Assembly (NCBI GenBank): GCA_947378555.1
Contig: CANCKM010000002.1
Location: 1 to 64,000, forward strand
Source of the DNA: Microbacteriaceae bacterium
GTDB taxonomy: Bacteria > Actinomycetota > Actinomycetes > Actinomycetales > Microbacteriaceae
Direction of reading: 5' to 3'
DNA: 64,000 nt
Shown: one piece after another, positions 1 through 8,240 of the stretch
How the letters are laid out: the number at the start of each line of letters is the position of its first letter
Numbering within the stretch: position 1 is the first letter of the stretch
Translations under genes and position numbers: made by a program
The notes under the pieces: generated by a model
What the model was told of the DNA's origin: nothing
Database searches by the model: none
Seen by the model: the letters and a program-made list of their open reading frames with translations, nothing else

Positions 1-921
1 ATACTCATGGATCCATCGTCTGCGGTTTTGCATTATGGTCAGGAAATCTTTGAGGGAATCAAGGCCTACCGCCATCAGGATGGGTCGATTTGGACCTTCC
101 GCCCAACCGCAAATGCCGTTCGCTTGCAACGCTCGGCAAGACGCATGGCTTTGCCAGAGTTGCCGGTCGATGTCTTTGTAGAGTCGCTGCGCAAGCTCAT
201 TGAAGTTGATGGAGCCTGGGTTCCTCAGCCGGTCAACGAGAAAACCCTCTACATTCGCCCATTTGAGATTGCCGCCGAGAACTTTTTAGGTGTTCGGGCA
301 GCGCATCGTGCCGAATACCGCGTCATTGCATCCCCGGTCGGCCCGTACTTTACCGGCGGACTAAAGCCAATCGCCATTTGGATTGCACTGGATTCGGCCC
401 GGGCCGGAAGGCACGGAACCGGCGAGGCCAAAACCGGCGGCAACTATGCCGCTTCACTGCAAGCGCAGGGTGAAGGCTACGACAACGGTTGTTCCCAGGT
501 TCTGTTCTTGGATGCCGACACCGGCACCCAAATCGAAGAGCTCGGTGGAATGAACCTTTTCTTCGTCTACAAAGACGGACACGTAGTCACCCCTTCGCTA
601 GACGGCACAATCTTGCACGGCATCACCCGCGATTCGGTGCTCACTCTGATTCGAGACCGAGGCATCGAGGTCGAAGAACGTGCCGTGTCACTTGACGAAG
701 TTCGCGATGGATTCCGGTCTGGCGACATAGTTGAAATGTTTGCCTGTGGAACGGCAGCCGTCATCACGCCGGTTGGCATTCTCAAGAGCCGGGAAGAGAC
801 CATCGGCGATATTGACGCCGAGCCTGGCGAACTAACAGTGTCCCTGCGAGCCGAGCTCACCGGAATCCAATACGGAACCGTTGAGGACCGCCACGGCTGG
901 TTGGTTGAGCTAAGCAAGTGA
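1..921 (+). CDS. ilvE: Branched-chain amino acid aminotransferase (5' end truncated by window edge)
   Basis: Frame open to the window start; LHYGQEIFEGIKAYR and EELGGMNLFFVY typical of class IV aminotransferase IlvE. Confidence 0.93.
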   Translation: MLMDPSSAVLHYGQEIFEGIKAYRHQDGSIWTFRPTANAVRLQRSARRMALPELPVDVFVESLRKLIEVDGAWVPQPVNEKTLYIRPFEIAAENFLGVRAAHRAEYRVIASPVGPYFTGGLKPIAIWIALDSARAGRHGTGEAKTGGNYAASLQAQGEGYDNGCSQVLFLDADTGTQIEELGGMNLFFVYKDGHVVTPSLDGTILHGITRDSVLTLIRDRGIEVEERAVSLDEVRDGFRSGDIVEMFACGTAAVITPVGILKSREETIGDIDAEPGELTVSLRAELTGIQYGTVEDRHGWLVELSK

Positions 922-1673
922 AGGTAGCCAGGTTTCGATCCAACGACCAAATCTTTTACGGCATCGTCGACGGCCCAGAACTTGTGGTTCTAAAGGGCCA
1001 CCCGTTGGTGAATAACTACGAGACCACTGGCGATCGCATTCCGCTAAAAGAGGTTAAGTTGGTTGCCCCAACCATGCCGTCGAAGGTGGTTTGCGTTGGC
1101 AAGAACTATGCCGCACACGCCGCCGAGATGGGTGGCGATGCACCGGCCGAACCGCTCATCTTTCTGAAACCAAACAGTTCTATCATTGGCCAGGGCGATG
1201 CAATCGAGATTCCACCGCATTCCGACCAGATTGAACTCGAAGTCGAGCTGGCAGTCGTCATCGGTGAGATTTGTAAGAACGTCAAGGCCGAGGATGCGCT
1301 ATCCAAAGTCTGGGGCTTCACGGTGGCCAATGACGTTACGGCTCGGGATTTGCAAGCCAGCGATGGGCAATGGGCCAGAAGCAAAGCCTTTGACACCTTC
1401 TGCCCACTGGGGCCTTGGATCGAAACCGAGTTTTTCCCCGAGGACCAAATCATCGAGAGCCGGATTGACGGCGAAGTGAAACAACACTCGACCCTGGCCG
1501 AGATGATTCACACGGTGCCAACGATTATCGAATACGTTTCATCGGTAATGACACTTTTGCCGGGCGACGTAATCTTGACCGGCACTCCAGCTGGCATCAC
1601 GAGAATCCGCCACGGCGAGATTATCGAGTGCGAAGTTGAGGGCATTGGAACCCTCGTAAATACCGTTGCCTAA
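918..1673 (+). CDS. Fumarylacetoacetate hydrolase family protein
   Basis: [35 protein letters not shown] motifs of the FAH family; overlaps ilvE stop by 4 nt. Confidence 0.92.
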   Translation: MKVARFRSNDQIFYGIVDGPELVVLKGHPLVNNYETTGDRIPLKEVKLVAPTMPSKVVCVGKNYAAHAAEMGGDAPAEPLIFLKPNSSIIGQGDAIEIPPHSDQIELEVELAVVIGEICKNVKAEDALSKVWGFTVANDVTARDLQASDGQWARSKAFDTFCPLGPWIETEFFPEDQIIESRIDGEVKQHSTLAEMIHTVPTIIEYVSSVMTLLPGDVILTGTPAGITRIRHGEIIECEVEGIGTLVNTVA

Positions 1674-1699
1674 AAGAGGGCGTTAAACTTGAAGACATT

Positions 1700-3214
1700 A
1701 TGTCTTCGCAAATCACAGCACCCTTCACAACCGCAGCCGGCCCCGACGTTCGCGTGCGGTTCTGCCCTTCCCCAACCGGAACGCCTCACGTTGGGTTAGT
1801 GCGAACCGCGTTGTTCAACTGGGCCTACGCCAGGCACACCGGCGGAAAGTTCATCTTCCGCATTGAAGACACCGATGCCGAGCGTGACAGTGAAGAATCT
1901 TTTGAGATGATTCTCGAGGCCCTCGGTTGGCTTGGGCTTGACTGGGATGAAGGCGTCCGCGTCGGTGGACCGAATGAGCCTTATCGTCAGTCCGAGCGAA
2001 GTGAAATCTATCTTGAGATTATCGAGAAGCTAAAGACCACCGGTCACCTTTACGAGAGCTTTCTAACGGGTGAAGAAATTGATGCTCGCAACATAGCCGC
2101 CGGTCGGGCCAAGCAGCTTGGGTACGACAATTCCGAGCGAGAGCTATCTGAGGAAGCCAAGGCTGCTTACCGAGCCGAGGGGCGCACTCCCGCTTTGAGG
2201 CTTCGGGTTCCAGACATCGACATCAGCTTCACCGACTTGGTGCGCGGTGACATCACTTTTCCGGCTGGCAGCTTCCCCGACTTCGTCGTGGTACGACCAA
2301 ACGGCCAACCGCTTTACACCTTCGTGAACCCGGTTGACGACGCACTCATGGGAATCACCCACGTGCTGCGCGGCGAGGACCTATTGTCTTCAACACCTAG
2401 GCAGATAGCGCTTTACAACGCACTGTTTGAAGCTGGCGTTGCCGGCTGGATTCCTCAGTTTGGTCACCTTCCATACGTCATGGGCGACGGCAATAAAAAA
2501 CTTTCCAAGCGCGACCCAGAGTCAAACCTCTTTCACCACCGCGATCGCGGTTTCATTCCCGAGGGCCTACTCAACTATTTGGCGCTGCTTGGTTGGGGCA
2601 TTAGCCACGACCGTGATGTTTTCAGCTTGGATGAACTGGCCGGCGCATTTGACGTCACAAACGTCAACCCAAACCCGGCGCGCTTCGACCTCAAGAAGGC
2701 CGAGGCAATCAACGGAGCTCACATTCGCATGTTGACGCCTGGCGACTTCAAGACTCGCCTGATTCCTTACTTGCAGAGTGCGGGAATCCTCGGCGCCGAG
2801 CTAAGCGCTGAGCAAGAGCGTGTTTTAGAGGAAGCTGCCCCGCTGATCCAAGAGCGAGTCACGGTTTTGAGCGAAGCCGCCGGCATGCTTGGGTTCCTCT
2901 TCATCTCGGGATCCGATCTGGTTATCGAAGAAGATGCCAAAACTGGCTTGCCGCAGAATGCCAAAGAAATCTTGCTAGCTGCGATTCAGGCGATTGAACC
3001 GCTTGCGGAAGAAGATTTCGTGACCGAAACGCTTCAGGCAACTCTTCAACGGGCGCTCATCGAAGAGCTCGAACTCAAGCCTAGAAACGCCTTCGGCCCC
3101 CTTCGGACCGGCATTTCCGGTCGTCGAGTGTCACCGCCGCTCTTCGAGTCGATGCAGATTCTTGGCAAGGCCGAGACGCTCGCTAGGCTTCGCTCGTTTG
3201 CTGACTTGGCTTAG
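1700..3214 (+). CDS. gltX: Glutamate--tRNA ligase
   Basis: [26 protein letters not shown] (HIGH-like) and KKLSKRD (KMSKS-like) motifs. Confidence 0.97.
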   Translation: MSSQITAPFTTAAGPDVRVRFCPSPTGTPHVGLVRTALFNWAYARHTGGKFIFRIEDTDAERDSEESFEMILEALGWLGLDWDEGVRVGGPNEPYRQSERSEIYLEIIEKLKTTGHLYESFLTGEEIDARNIAAGRAKQLGYDNSERELSEEAKAAYRAEGRTPALRLRVPDIDISFTDLVRGDITFPAGSFPDFVVVRPNGQPLYTFVNPVDDALMGITHVLRGEDLLSSTPRQIALYNALFEAGVAGWIPQFGHLPYVMGDGNKKLSKRDPESNLFHHRDRGFIPEGLLNYLALLGWGISHDRDVFSLDELAGAFDVTNVNPNPARFDLKKAEAINGAHIRMLTPGDFKTRLIPYLQSAGILGAELSAEQERVLEEAAPLIQERVTVLSEAAGMLGFLFISGSDLVIEEDAKTGLPQNAKEILLAAIQAIEPLAEEDFVTETLQATLQRALIEELELKPRNAFGPLRTGISGRRVSPPLFESMQILGKAETLARLRSFADLA

Positions 3215-3258
3215 CCCTTGTAAGATTGAGAGTCGAGCCAAGGCTCGGTTTCATACCT

Positions 3259-3330
3259 TGGGGTATGGTGTAATTGGCAACACGAGTGATTCTGGTTCAT
3301 TTGTTCTAGGTTCGAGTCCTGGTACCCCAG
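3259..3330 (+). tRNA. tRNA-Gln (CTG anticodon)
   Basis: TGGGGTA/TACCCCA acceptor stem, anticodon loop TTCTGGT, T-arm GGTTCGAGTCC. Confidence 0.93.
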
Positions 3331-3335
3331 CTTTC

Positions 3336-3376
3336 AAAAAACGGTCGGTTTCTTAGCGGAAACCGACCGTTTTGTT
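3336..3376 (+). terminator. Intrinsic terminator after tRNA-Gln (possibly bidirectional)
   Basis: AAAACGGTCGGTTTC-TTAGCG-GAAACCGACCGTTTT long perfect stem with T run. Confidence 0.85.
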
Positions 3377-3388
3377 TAAAATGTGGTC

Positions 3389-3745
3389 ATGGGTTCTGCC
3401 GAAATAGATGCGTACATCGCCAACTTCGACTTGCCGACCAGGGTGTGGCTTCAAACGGTTCGGGAGTCTCTCTTGTCTTTGCTTCCGAAATCCGAAGAAG
3501 CCATTAGTTATCAAATCATCGGATTCAAAAGCGAAGGCAAGTTCCTGCTTTATATTTCGGGTTGGAAAAAGCACTGCAGCATTCACGGCACCAGCAAACT
3601 ATTGGCAGCCGAAATTGCCGAGCAGTACCCGAGCGAGACCAAATTGGTCGGCACCACACTTCACTTCAAGCCAGAGACGCTGCCTAGCGATGCGCTCTTG
3701 AATGACATCGTGAGGCGGCGTATTGAGATTGCCCGCCGTGGATAG
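3389..3745 (+). CDS. DUF1801 (YdhG-like) domain protein
   Basis: EAISYQIIGFKSEGKFLLYISGWKKHCSIHG typical of DUF1801. Confidence 0.75.
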   Translation: MGSAEIDAYIANFDLPTRVWLQTVRESLLSLLPKSEEAISYQIIGFKSEGKFLLYISGWKKHCSIHGTSKLLAAEIAEQYPSETKLVGTTLHFKPETLPSDALLNDIVRRRIEIARRG

Positions 3746-3754
3746 AATTGCGTC

Positions 3755-4144
3755 ATGAACACTGTCCAGATTTCGGCCCTCCTGTTAGTTTTTGTTTTGG
3801 CTTGCGTCGGACTCTTTCAAGCAGCCCTTATTCTTGGCGCCCCGATGGGGGAGTATGCCTTCGGTGGCCGCCACCCGGGCAAGTTGCCGATCGGATTTCG
3901 AATCGGCAGTGCCATCACGCTTGGCGTTTATTTGGCCCAAGCCGGGCACTATTTGGCCCAGACCGGCGTCTTAAAGCCCCTGTTCGACGCTGGGCTCAAC
4001 GGGGTGGTCAACTGGGCATTTGTGGGGCTGTTTATTTTGGGTCTTCTGATGAACAGCATCTCTCGCAGCCAAAAAGAGCGACGGCTCTGGGTGCCGGTGC
4101 TATTGCTCTGCTGTGTGCTTTCCGTGCTTGTCGCGGTTGGCTAA
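3755..4144 (+). CDS. Small integral membrane protein (about 4 predicted TM)
   Basis: Hydrophobic segments, ATG start; no confident family assignment. Confidence 0.65.
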   Translation: MNTVQISALLLVFVLACVGLFQAALILGAPMGEYAFGGRHPGKLPIGFRIGSAITLGVYLAQAGHYLAQTGVLKPLFDAGLNGVVNWAFVGLFILGLLMNSISRSQKERRLWVPVLLLCCVLSVLVAVG

Positions 4145-4162
4145 ATCGCGCCTAAACCTCAC

Positions 4163-4798
4163 CTAAACCTCGGTAGAATCGCCTACTCGAAGGAACTCGA
4201 AACTGCCACCTACGACCTCGGTACTGGCCTTGATTCTTGAGTTATAGAGCGTGTGCCCAATCTCGCTTAGCAGCGCATTATGGGTCGCAAAGGAGCGTTT
4301 TGGCTTCACGGCGGCGATGAAATCCATGACGTCACCAACTCGCAACCAAGGTGCCGAAGCCGGGCAGGCCAGTAGTTCGACGCGTCGATCCGGCTGGGTG
4401 TAGCTATCGCCCGGGTAATAAAGACCGTCGTTGACCATAACCCCGCAGTTTTGTAGCAGCGGAATGGATCGATGAATCTCCTGGTGCAGGTCGCCAAAGA
4501 ACTCGAGTTGGAAGGGGCCCTCTTGAATAAAATCACCGTGACGCACGGTGAGGGTGTTGAACTCGCTCAAGCGCGCACAAACCTCGGCGGTGCCATAGAT
4601 TCGAAGATCTGGGTTATCGGCCCTAAGCCTTGATAGTTGTTCTTCGAAGCAGTGATCGTCATGGGAATGGGTGATAACCACGGCTCGCACACCCTTGATG
4701 TTGGCCAGCGGTTCGGTGTAGGCACCCGGGTCGATGATGATGCGTTCATCGTTTTGTATTAGTTCGAGACAGGCGTGACCGTGTTTGATTACCTTCAA
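4163..4798 (-). CDS. MBL-fold metal-dependent hydrolase
   Basis: THSHDDHCFE metallo-beta-lactamase HxHxDH motif; YYPGDSYT. Confidence 0.85.
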   Translation of the reverse strand: MKVIKHGHACLELIQNDERIIIDPGAYTEPLANIKGVRAVVITHSHDDHCFEEQLSRLRADNPDLRIYGTAEVCARLSEFNTLTVRHGDFIQEGPFQLEFFGDLHQEIHRSIPLLQNCGVMVNDGLYYPGDSYTQPDRRVELLACPASAPWLRVGDVMDFIAAVKPKRSFATHNALLSEIGHTLYNSRIKASTEVVGGSFEFLRVGDSTEV

Positions 4799-4840
4799 AA
4801 TGTGCCTTCCATTCCCCTTGAGACTATTACAACCGTTCCC

Positions 4841-4869
4841 TTCCCGCCGATACCCCTGCGGGGTATTAT
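4841..4869 (+). promoter_or_regulatory. Putative promoter of csoR-like operon: TTCCCG (4841-4846) N17 TATTAT (4864-4869)
   Basis: 17-nt spacing; predicted start coincides with ATG at 4876 (possibly leaderless); palindromic operator lies in the spacer. Confidence 0.45.
4850..4866. promoter_or_regulatory. Putative CsoR/RcnR-type operator
   Basis: Perfect inverted repeat ATACCCC-TGC-GGGGTAT directly upstream of the csoR-like start codon. Confidence 0.7.
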
Positions 4870-4875
4870 TGGGGG

Positions 4876-5154
4876 ATGATTGAAGACATCAAGAGTCGAG
4901 CCCTGCATCGGACCAAGATTCTGGAGGGTCAGATTCGTGGTTTGCAGAAAATGATTGAGTCTGAAGAGTATTGCATCGAAATAATCACCCAGTCGCTGGC
5001 GGTGCAAAAGTCACTGGGCTCATTAAACAAGCTTCTCGTTGAAAATCACCTAAAAACTCACGTATCGCATGCGATGAAGACCGGTGATCAAGAACAAATC
5101 GAGCAGGTCTTGGCTGAACTCGTCAAAATATTTGAACTAAGTAACAATCGGTGA
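4876..5154 (+). CDS. CsoR/RcnR/FrmR-family metal-sensing repressor
   Basis: HRTKILEGQIRGLQKMIESEEYC...NKLLVENHLKTHVSHAM, all-alpha DUF156 family; putative ligands Cys, His and His. Confidence 0.9.
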   Translation: MIEDIKSRALHRTKILEGQIRGLQKMIESEEYCIEIITQSLAVQKSLGSLNKLLVENHLKTHVSHAMKTGDQEQIEQVLAELVKIFELSNNR

Positions 5155-7151
5155 AGCGGAAAGTGATTTCAAACATTTCGGCAACCAGAGCATCGAGGCT
5201 GTTTTTTCTATCGGTATTGCTTTTAGTTCCAACCCTGCTTTTCTCTTCCAGCTTTCAAGAGCTGCTCGGGTTTGAGTTAGGGGGCCAGACGCTCAGGCTC
5301 TGGTTGCCAGCGGCTCTAGCGACCGTCGGCCTAATCGTTTGTGGTCGTCCCCTGTTTCAACTTGCAGCCTTCGAGCTGAGGCATTTCAAAGTCGGCTCGC
5401 ATGTCATAAAGGCCCTGGCTCTGGTCATTGCCATGCTGACCAGCCTTTATCTCGAGCTCAGCCAGCTCTTTAGCGCCGGGGGAGTGCAAACCGATTCTTG
5501 GTGGGCGGTAGCAGCGCTGATTAGTTTGGTGACGCTTGCCCTGTGGATTCAACTTTCAGCCGAAAACCCGGCTTCCCTGTCGCTGGATCAACTGCTCGAT
5601 GTCGAGCCTGAAACGGTTTTGCAAGTTCGTGGAAAAAGCGAAGAGGCCGTTGCCTTCCATGCTTTGAAAATTGGGGACTCGGTGCTCGTCGAGTCGGGGC
5701 AGATTGTTCCAATCGATGGCGACTTATTGACTCGCTCGGTAAAGGCCACCAATCCATTGCTCGGCTGGACCTCAAGTGTTTTGGTAAAGGGATCCCCAAT
5801 CTATGCCGGGACCAGACTTGATTCGAGTGCCGAAACCGAGTTGCAGCCGGCCAAAATCAAGGTGACCTCAGTCGGTGAAGCCCGCTACCTTTCCCAAGTA
5901 ATCCAAACTGTGTCGGCTGGCCAACTTGCAGTCTCAAAAACCGCTCGGCTGGTCGAGCTAATCTCCGGTTGGTTGGGCTATCTAATTTTGGCGGTGGCAG
6001 GCACCACGGCTTTGGTCTGGGCCCTTGAAGGGCAGACTCTGGAGACCGTTAGCCACCGCGTTCTTGCGGTTTTGATAAGTTCGAACCCTTTCATTTTGAG
6101 CCTGGCGATACCGACCGTGGCAGCCGCCATCTCACTCACCGCGACTAGGCGGGGAATTCTGATTCGCGACAGATTGGTGTTTGAGCGAGCCCGAAAGACC
6201 AAGGTTCTGGTTTTCAATAAGACCGGAACCTTGACCACGGGCGTGCGCACGGTTGTTAGCGCCGAATTGGCCGTTGGAAACCCGCTTGCCGATGTCGCCG
6301 AGCTCGTTTCGCTTGCCGCCGGGCTTGAAGCCGGGCTAAATAATTCGGTTGCTCTGGCGATTTCGGCCGAGGCCAAGCGTTTGAAAGTCGAGCCGGTTCA
6401 AGTTCGAGACCAAATGGTGATGCCGGGCCAAGGGGTGAGCGCCAGAATCGAGGGATACCGATTCTCGATTGGTGGCCCGAGCCTGCTGACGCAGTACGGA
6501 ATATCCATCGATGTTGAAGACCTAATGCGGGTGGGCGCTGCCAACTCTGCAGGCAACACTGTCGTTTATGTGCTTCGCGACTCAACGCTTCTCGGGTTTC
6601 TGGTGCTGAGCGATCAGGTGCGCAGCAATTCAAAGCGAGCCGTAGAAGGTCTGCAGGATCTTGGAATCCGAGTGGTCATGATGACCGGTGACGATAACGG
6701 TTCGGCCAATGCCTTGGCTCGAGAACTTGGCATCAGCGAGGTTTACGCCGAGGTATTGCCTCATCAACAGGCGCAGGTGGTGCAAAGTTTGCAGTCGGGG
6801 CGAAAGACGGTTGCGATGGTGGGTCATGGTTTTGACGACTCGGCAGCGCTTCAACAATCCGATTTAGGAATCGCCTTCGGGGCGGGCAGCGAGTTGAACC
6901 TTGAATCGGTCGGAATTATTTTGACCGGCAGCGAGCCCAAAGATGTCGTGTCAACAATCAAACTATCGAAGCTCAGCAGTCTTAGAGCCGGGCAAAATCT
7001 AGCCTGGGCCGCTGGATACAACATAGCGGCACTCGCGCTGTCCTCTGGCGTCGTGCCAGGGGTCTCGGTTTCGCCGCTGCTCGCCGCGGTGCTAATGTCG
7101 CTTTCAACATTGATTGTCGTTGCAAACGCGCAACTAATCAGAAGAAGGTAG
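5151..7151 (+). CDS. P1B-type (CopB-like) heavy-metal ATPase homologue with degenerate catalytic motifs (putative pseudo-ATPase)
   Basis: GILIRDRLVFERARKTKVLVFNKTGTLTTG, VVMMTGDDNGSANALARELGI, QNLAWAAGYN and MSLSTLIVVANA align to CopA/CopB, but DKTGT is NKTGT, TGES is LGWT, CPC/CPH is NPF, GDGxNDAP is GHGFDDSA. Confidence 0.88.
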   Translation: MKRKVISNISATRASRLFFLSVLLLVPTLLFSSSFQELLGFELGGQTLRLWLPAALATVGLIVCGRPLFQLAAFELRHFKVGSHVIKALALVIAMLTSLYLELSQLFSAGGVQTDSWWAVAALISLVTLALWIQLSAENPASLSLDQLLDVEPETVLQVRGKSEEAVAFHALKIGDSVLVESGQIVPIDGDLLTRSVKATNPLLGWTSSVLVKGSPIYAGTRLDSSAETELQPAKIKVTSVGEARYLSQVIQTVSAGQLAVSKTARLVELISGWLGYLILAVAGTTALVWALEGQTLETVSHRVLAVLISSNPFILSLAIPTVAAAISLTATRRGILIRDRLVFERARKTKVLVFNKTGTLTTGVRTVVSAELAVGNPLADVAELVSLAAGLEAGLNNSVALAISAEAKRLKVEPVQVRDQMVMPGQGVSARIEGYRFSIGGPSLLTQYGISIDVEDLMRVGAANSAGNTVVYVLRDSTLLGFLVLSDQVRSNSKRAVEGLQDLGIRVVMMTGDDNGSANALARELGISEVYAEVLPHQQAQVVQSLQSGRKTVAMVGHGFDDSAALQQSDLGIAFGAGSELNLESVGIILTGSEPKDVVSTIKLSKLSSLRAGQNLAWAAGYNIAALALSSGVVPGVSVSPLLAAVLMSLSTLIVVANAQLIRRR

Positions 7152-7154
7152 GCA

Positions 7155-8054
7155 ATGGCGCCTCTAGGTGTGCTCATAAATCCCACGGCTGGCAGGGGCG
7201 CCGGCAAGGCCGAGGGAGCAAAAGTTCTTTTCGAACTCGAATCGGCTCGAGTCGATCATTTCAATCTCTCTGGTGCTTCCTATCAAGAGTCGAGGGAAAA
7301 TGCCGAACGCGCGATTGCCTCGGGGCAAATTGATTCACTCCTGGTTGTCGGCGGGGATGGAATGGCGCACCTTGGCGTTAATCTATGCGCCAACACCGAG
7401 GTTGCTCTCGGTTTAGTGGCCGCTGGGACCGGAAACGACACGGCGCGAACTCTTGGACTGCCGGTCGGCGACGCCGCCGCCGGTGCCAGAGCTGTCATCG
7501 GCCAACTCAAGCAGCCTAGAAGAATAGATGTTCTCAAGGCGCACAGTTCAATCGGTCAGTTTTGGTCGACCGGATCGGTCTCGGCCGGGTTTGACGCTCT
7601 GGTCAATCAACGAGCAAACAGCTTGGCCTATCCGAAAGGTCCGTCGAGGTATCAGGTGGCGATGCTTTTGGAATTGGCCAAGTTCAAGCCAATCAAATAT
7701 CACGCAGTGATTGATGGAGAGAAACGCAGCTTTGAAGCCATGCTCTGCACGGTTGCCAACGCTCCAAGTTATGGGGGAGGGATGCTCATTACCCCCGAAG
7801 CAGATATTCAAGATGGCGAACTCGATCTGTTCATCGTGCACAAACTGTCTCGCCCCGAGCTCATTCGAGTCTTTCCAAAGGTTTACACCGGCGAGCACGT
7901 TAGTCATCCGGCGGTGGAAATCATTCGGGCAAAGAGCGTGCGACTCGAAGCGGCAAATATGCCAGCCTATTCGGATGGTGAATGGGTGGGGCACGCCCCA
8001 ATTACGGTCACCATCGCGCCGCTTGCCCTGAAGGTCTTTGCCCCTTTGCCATAA
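7155..8054 (+). CDS. Diacylglycerol/lipid kinase family protein (DagK-like)
   Basis: LINPTAGRGAGK, VVGGDGMAHLGVN, GLVAAGTGNDTARTLGLP motifs. Confidence 0.92.
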   Translation: MAPLGVLINPTAGRGAGKAEGAKVLFELESARVDHFNLSGASYQESRENAERAIASGQIDSLLVVGGDGMAHLGVNLCANTEVALGLVAAGTGNDTARTLGLPVGDAAAGARAVIGQLKQPRRIDVLKAHSSIGQFWSTGSVSAGFDALVNQRANSLAYPKGPSRYQVAMLLELAKFKPIKYHAVIDGEKRSFEAMLCTVANAPSYGGGMLITPEADIQDGELDLFIVHKLSRPELIRVFPKVYTGEHVSHPAVEIIRAKSVRLEAANMPAYSDGEWVGHAPITVTIAPLALKVFAPLP

Positions 8055-8076
8055 ACCGCCAAAAGACCCAATCGGT

Positions 8077-8105
8077 TTGGCGAGGCTCGGCTCGTGTGGC
8101 ATACT
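8077..8105 (+). promoter_or_regulatory. Putative tRNA-Glu promoter TTGGCG-N17-CATACT
   Basis: -35/-10-like hexamers with 17-nt spacer, 18 nt upstream of tRNA-Glu. Confidence 0.45.
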
Positions 8106-8123
8106 TGAAAGGTTGCTTATAAC

Positions 8124-8196
8124 GGCCCCATCGTTTAGCGGCCTAGGACACCGCCCTCTCACGGCGGCAGCGCGGGTTCGAATCCCGCTGGGGTCA
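8124..8196 (+). tRNA. tRNA-Glu (CTC anticodon)
   Basis: GGCCCCA/TGGGGTC acceptor, anticodon loop CCTCTCA, GGTTCGAATCC T-arm. Confidence 0.94.
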
Positions 8197-8201
8197 CGAA
8201 T

Positions 8202-8237
8202 CTCGCTCTCGGTGTTTATCGCCCGGGAGCGAGTTTT
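8202..8237 (+). terminator. Intrinsic terminator after tRNA-Glu
   Basis: CTCGCTC...GAGCGAG followed by TTTT. Confidence 0.65.
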
Positions 8238-8240
8238 ACT

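Noticed and set aside
567-950. Long antisense ORFs throughout (e.g. 127 aa at 567-950, 193 aa at 11997-12578, 211 aa at 48720-49355)
   Set aside because: They lie fully opposite conserved genes, lack recognisable domains, and are expected at this GC content.
3220-3258. GAGCCAAGGCTC hairpin just after gltX as a terminator
   Set aside because: Very short loop and no T run; more likely readthrough into tRNA-Gln, which has a strong terminator of its own.
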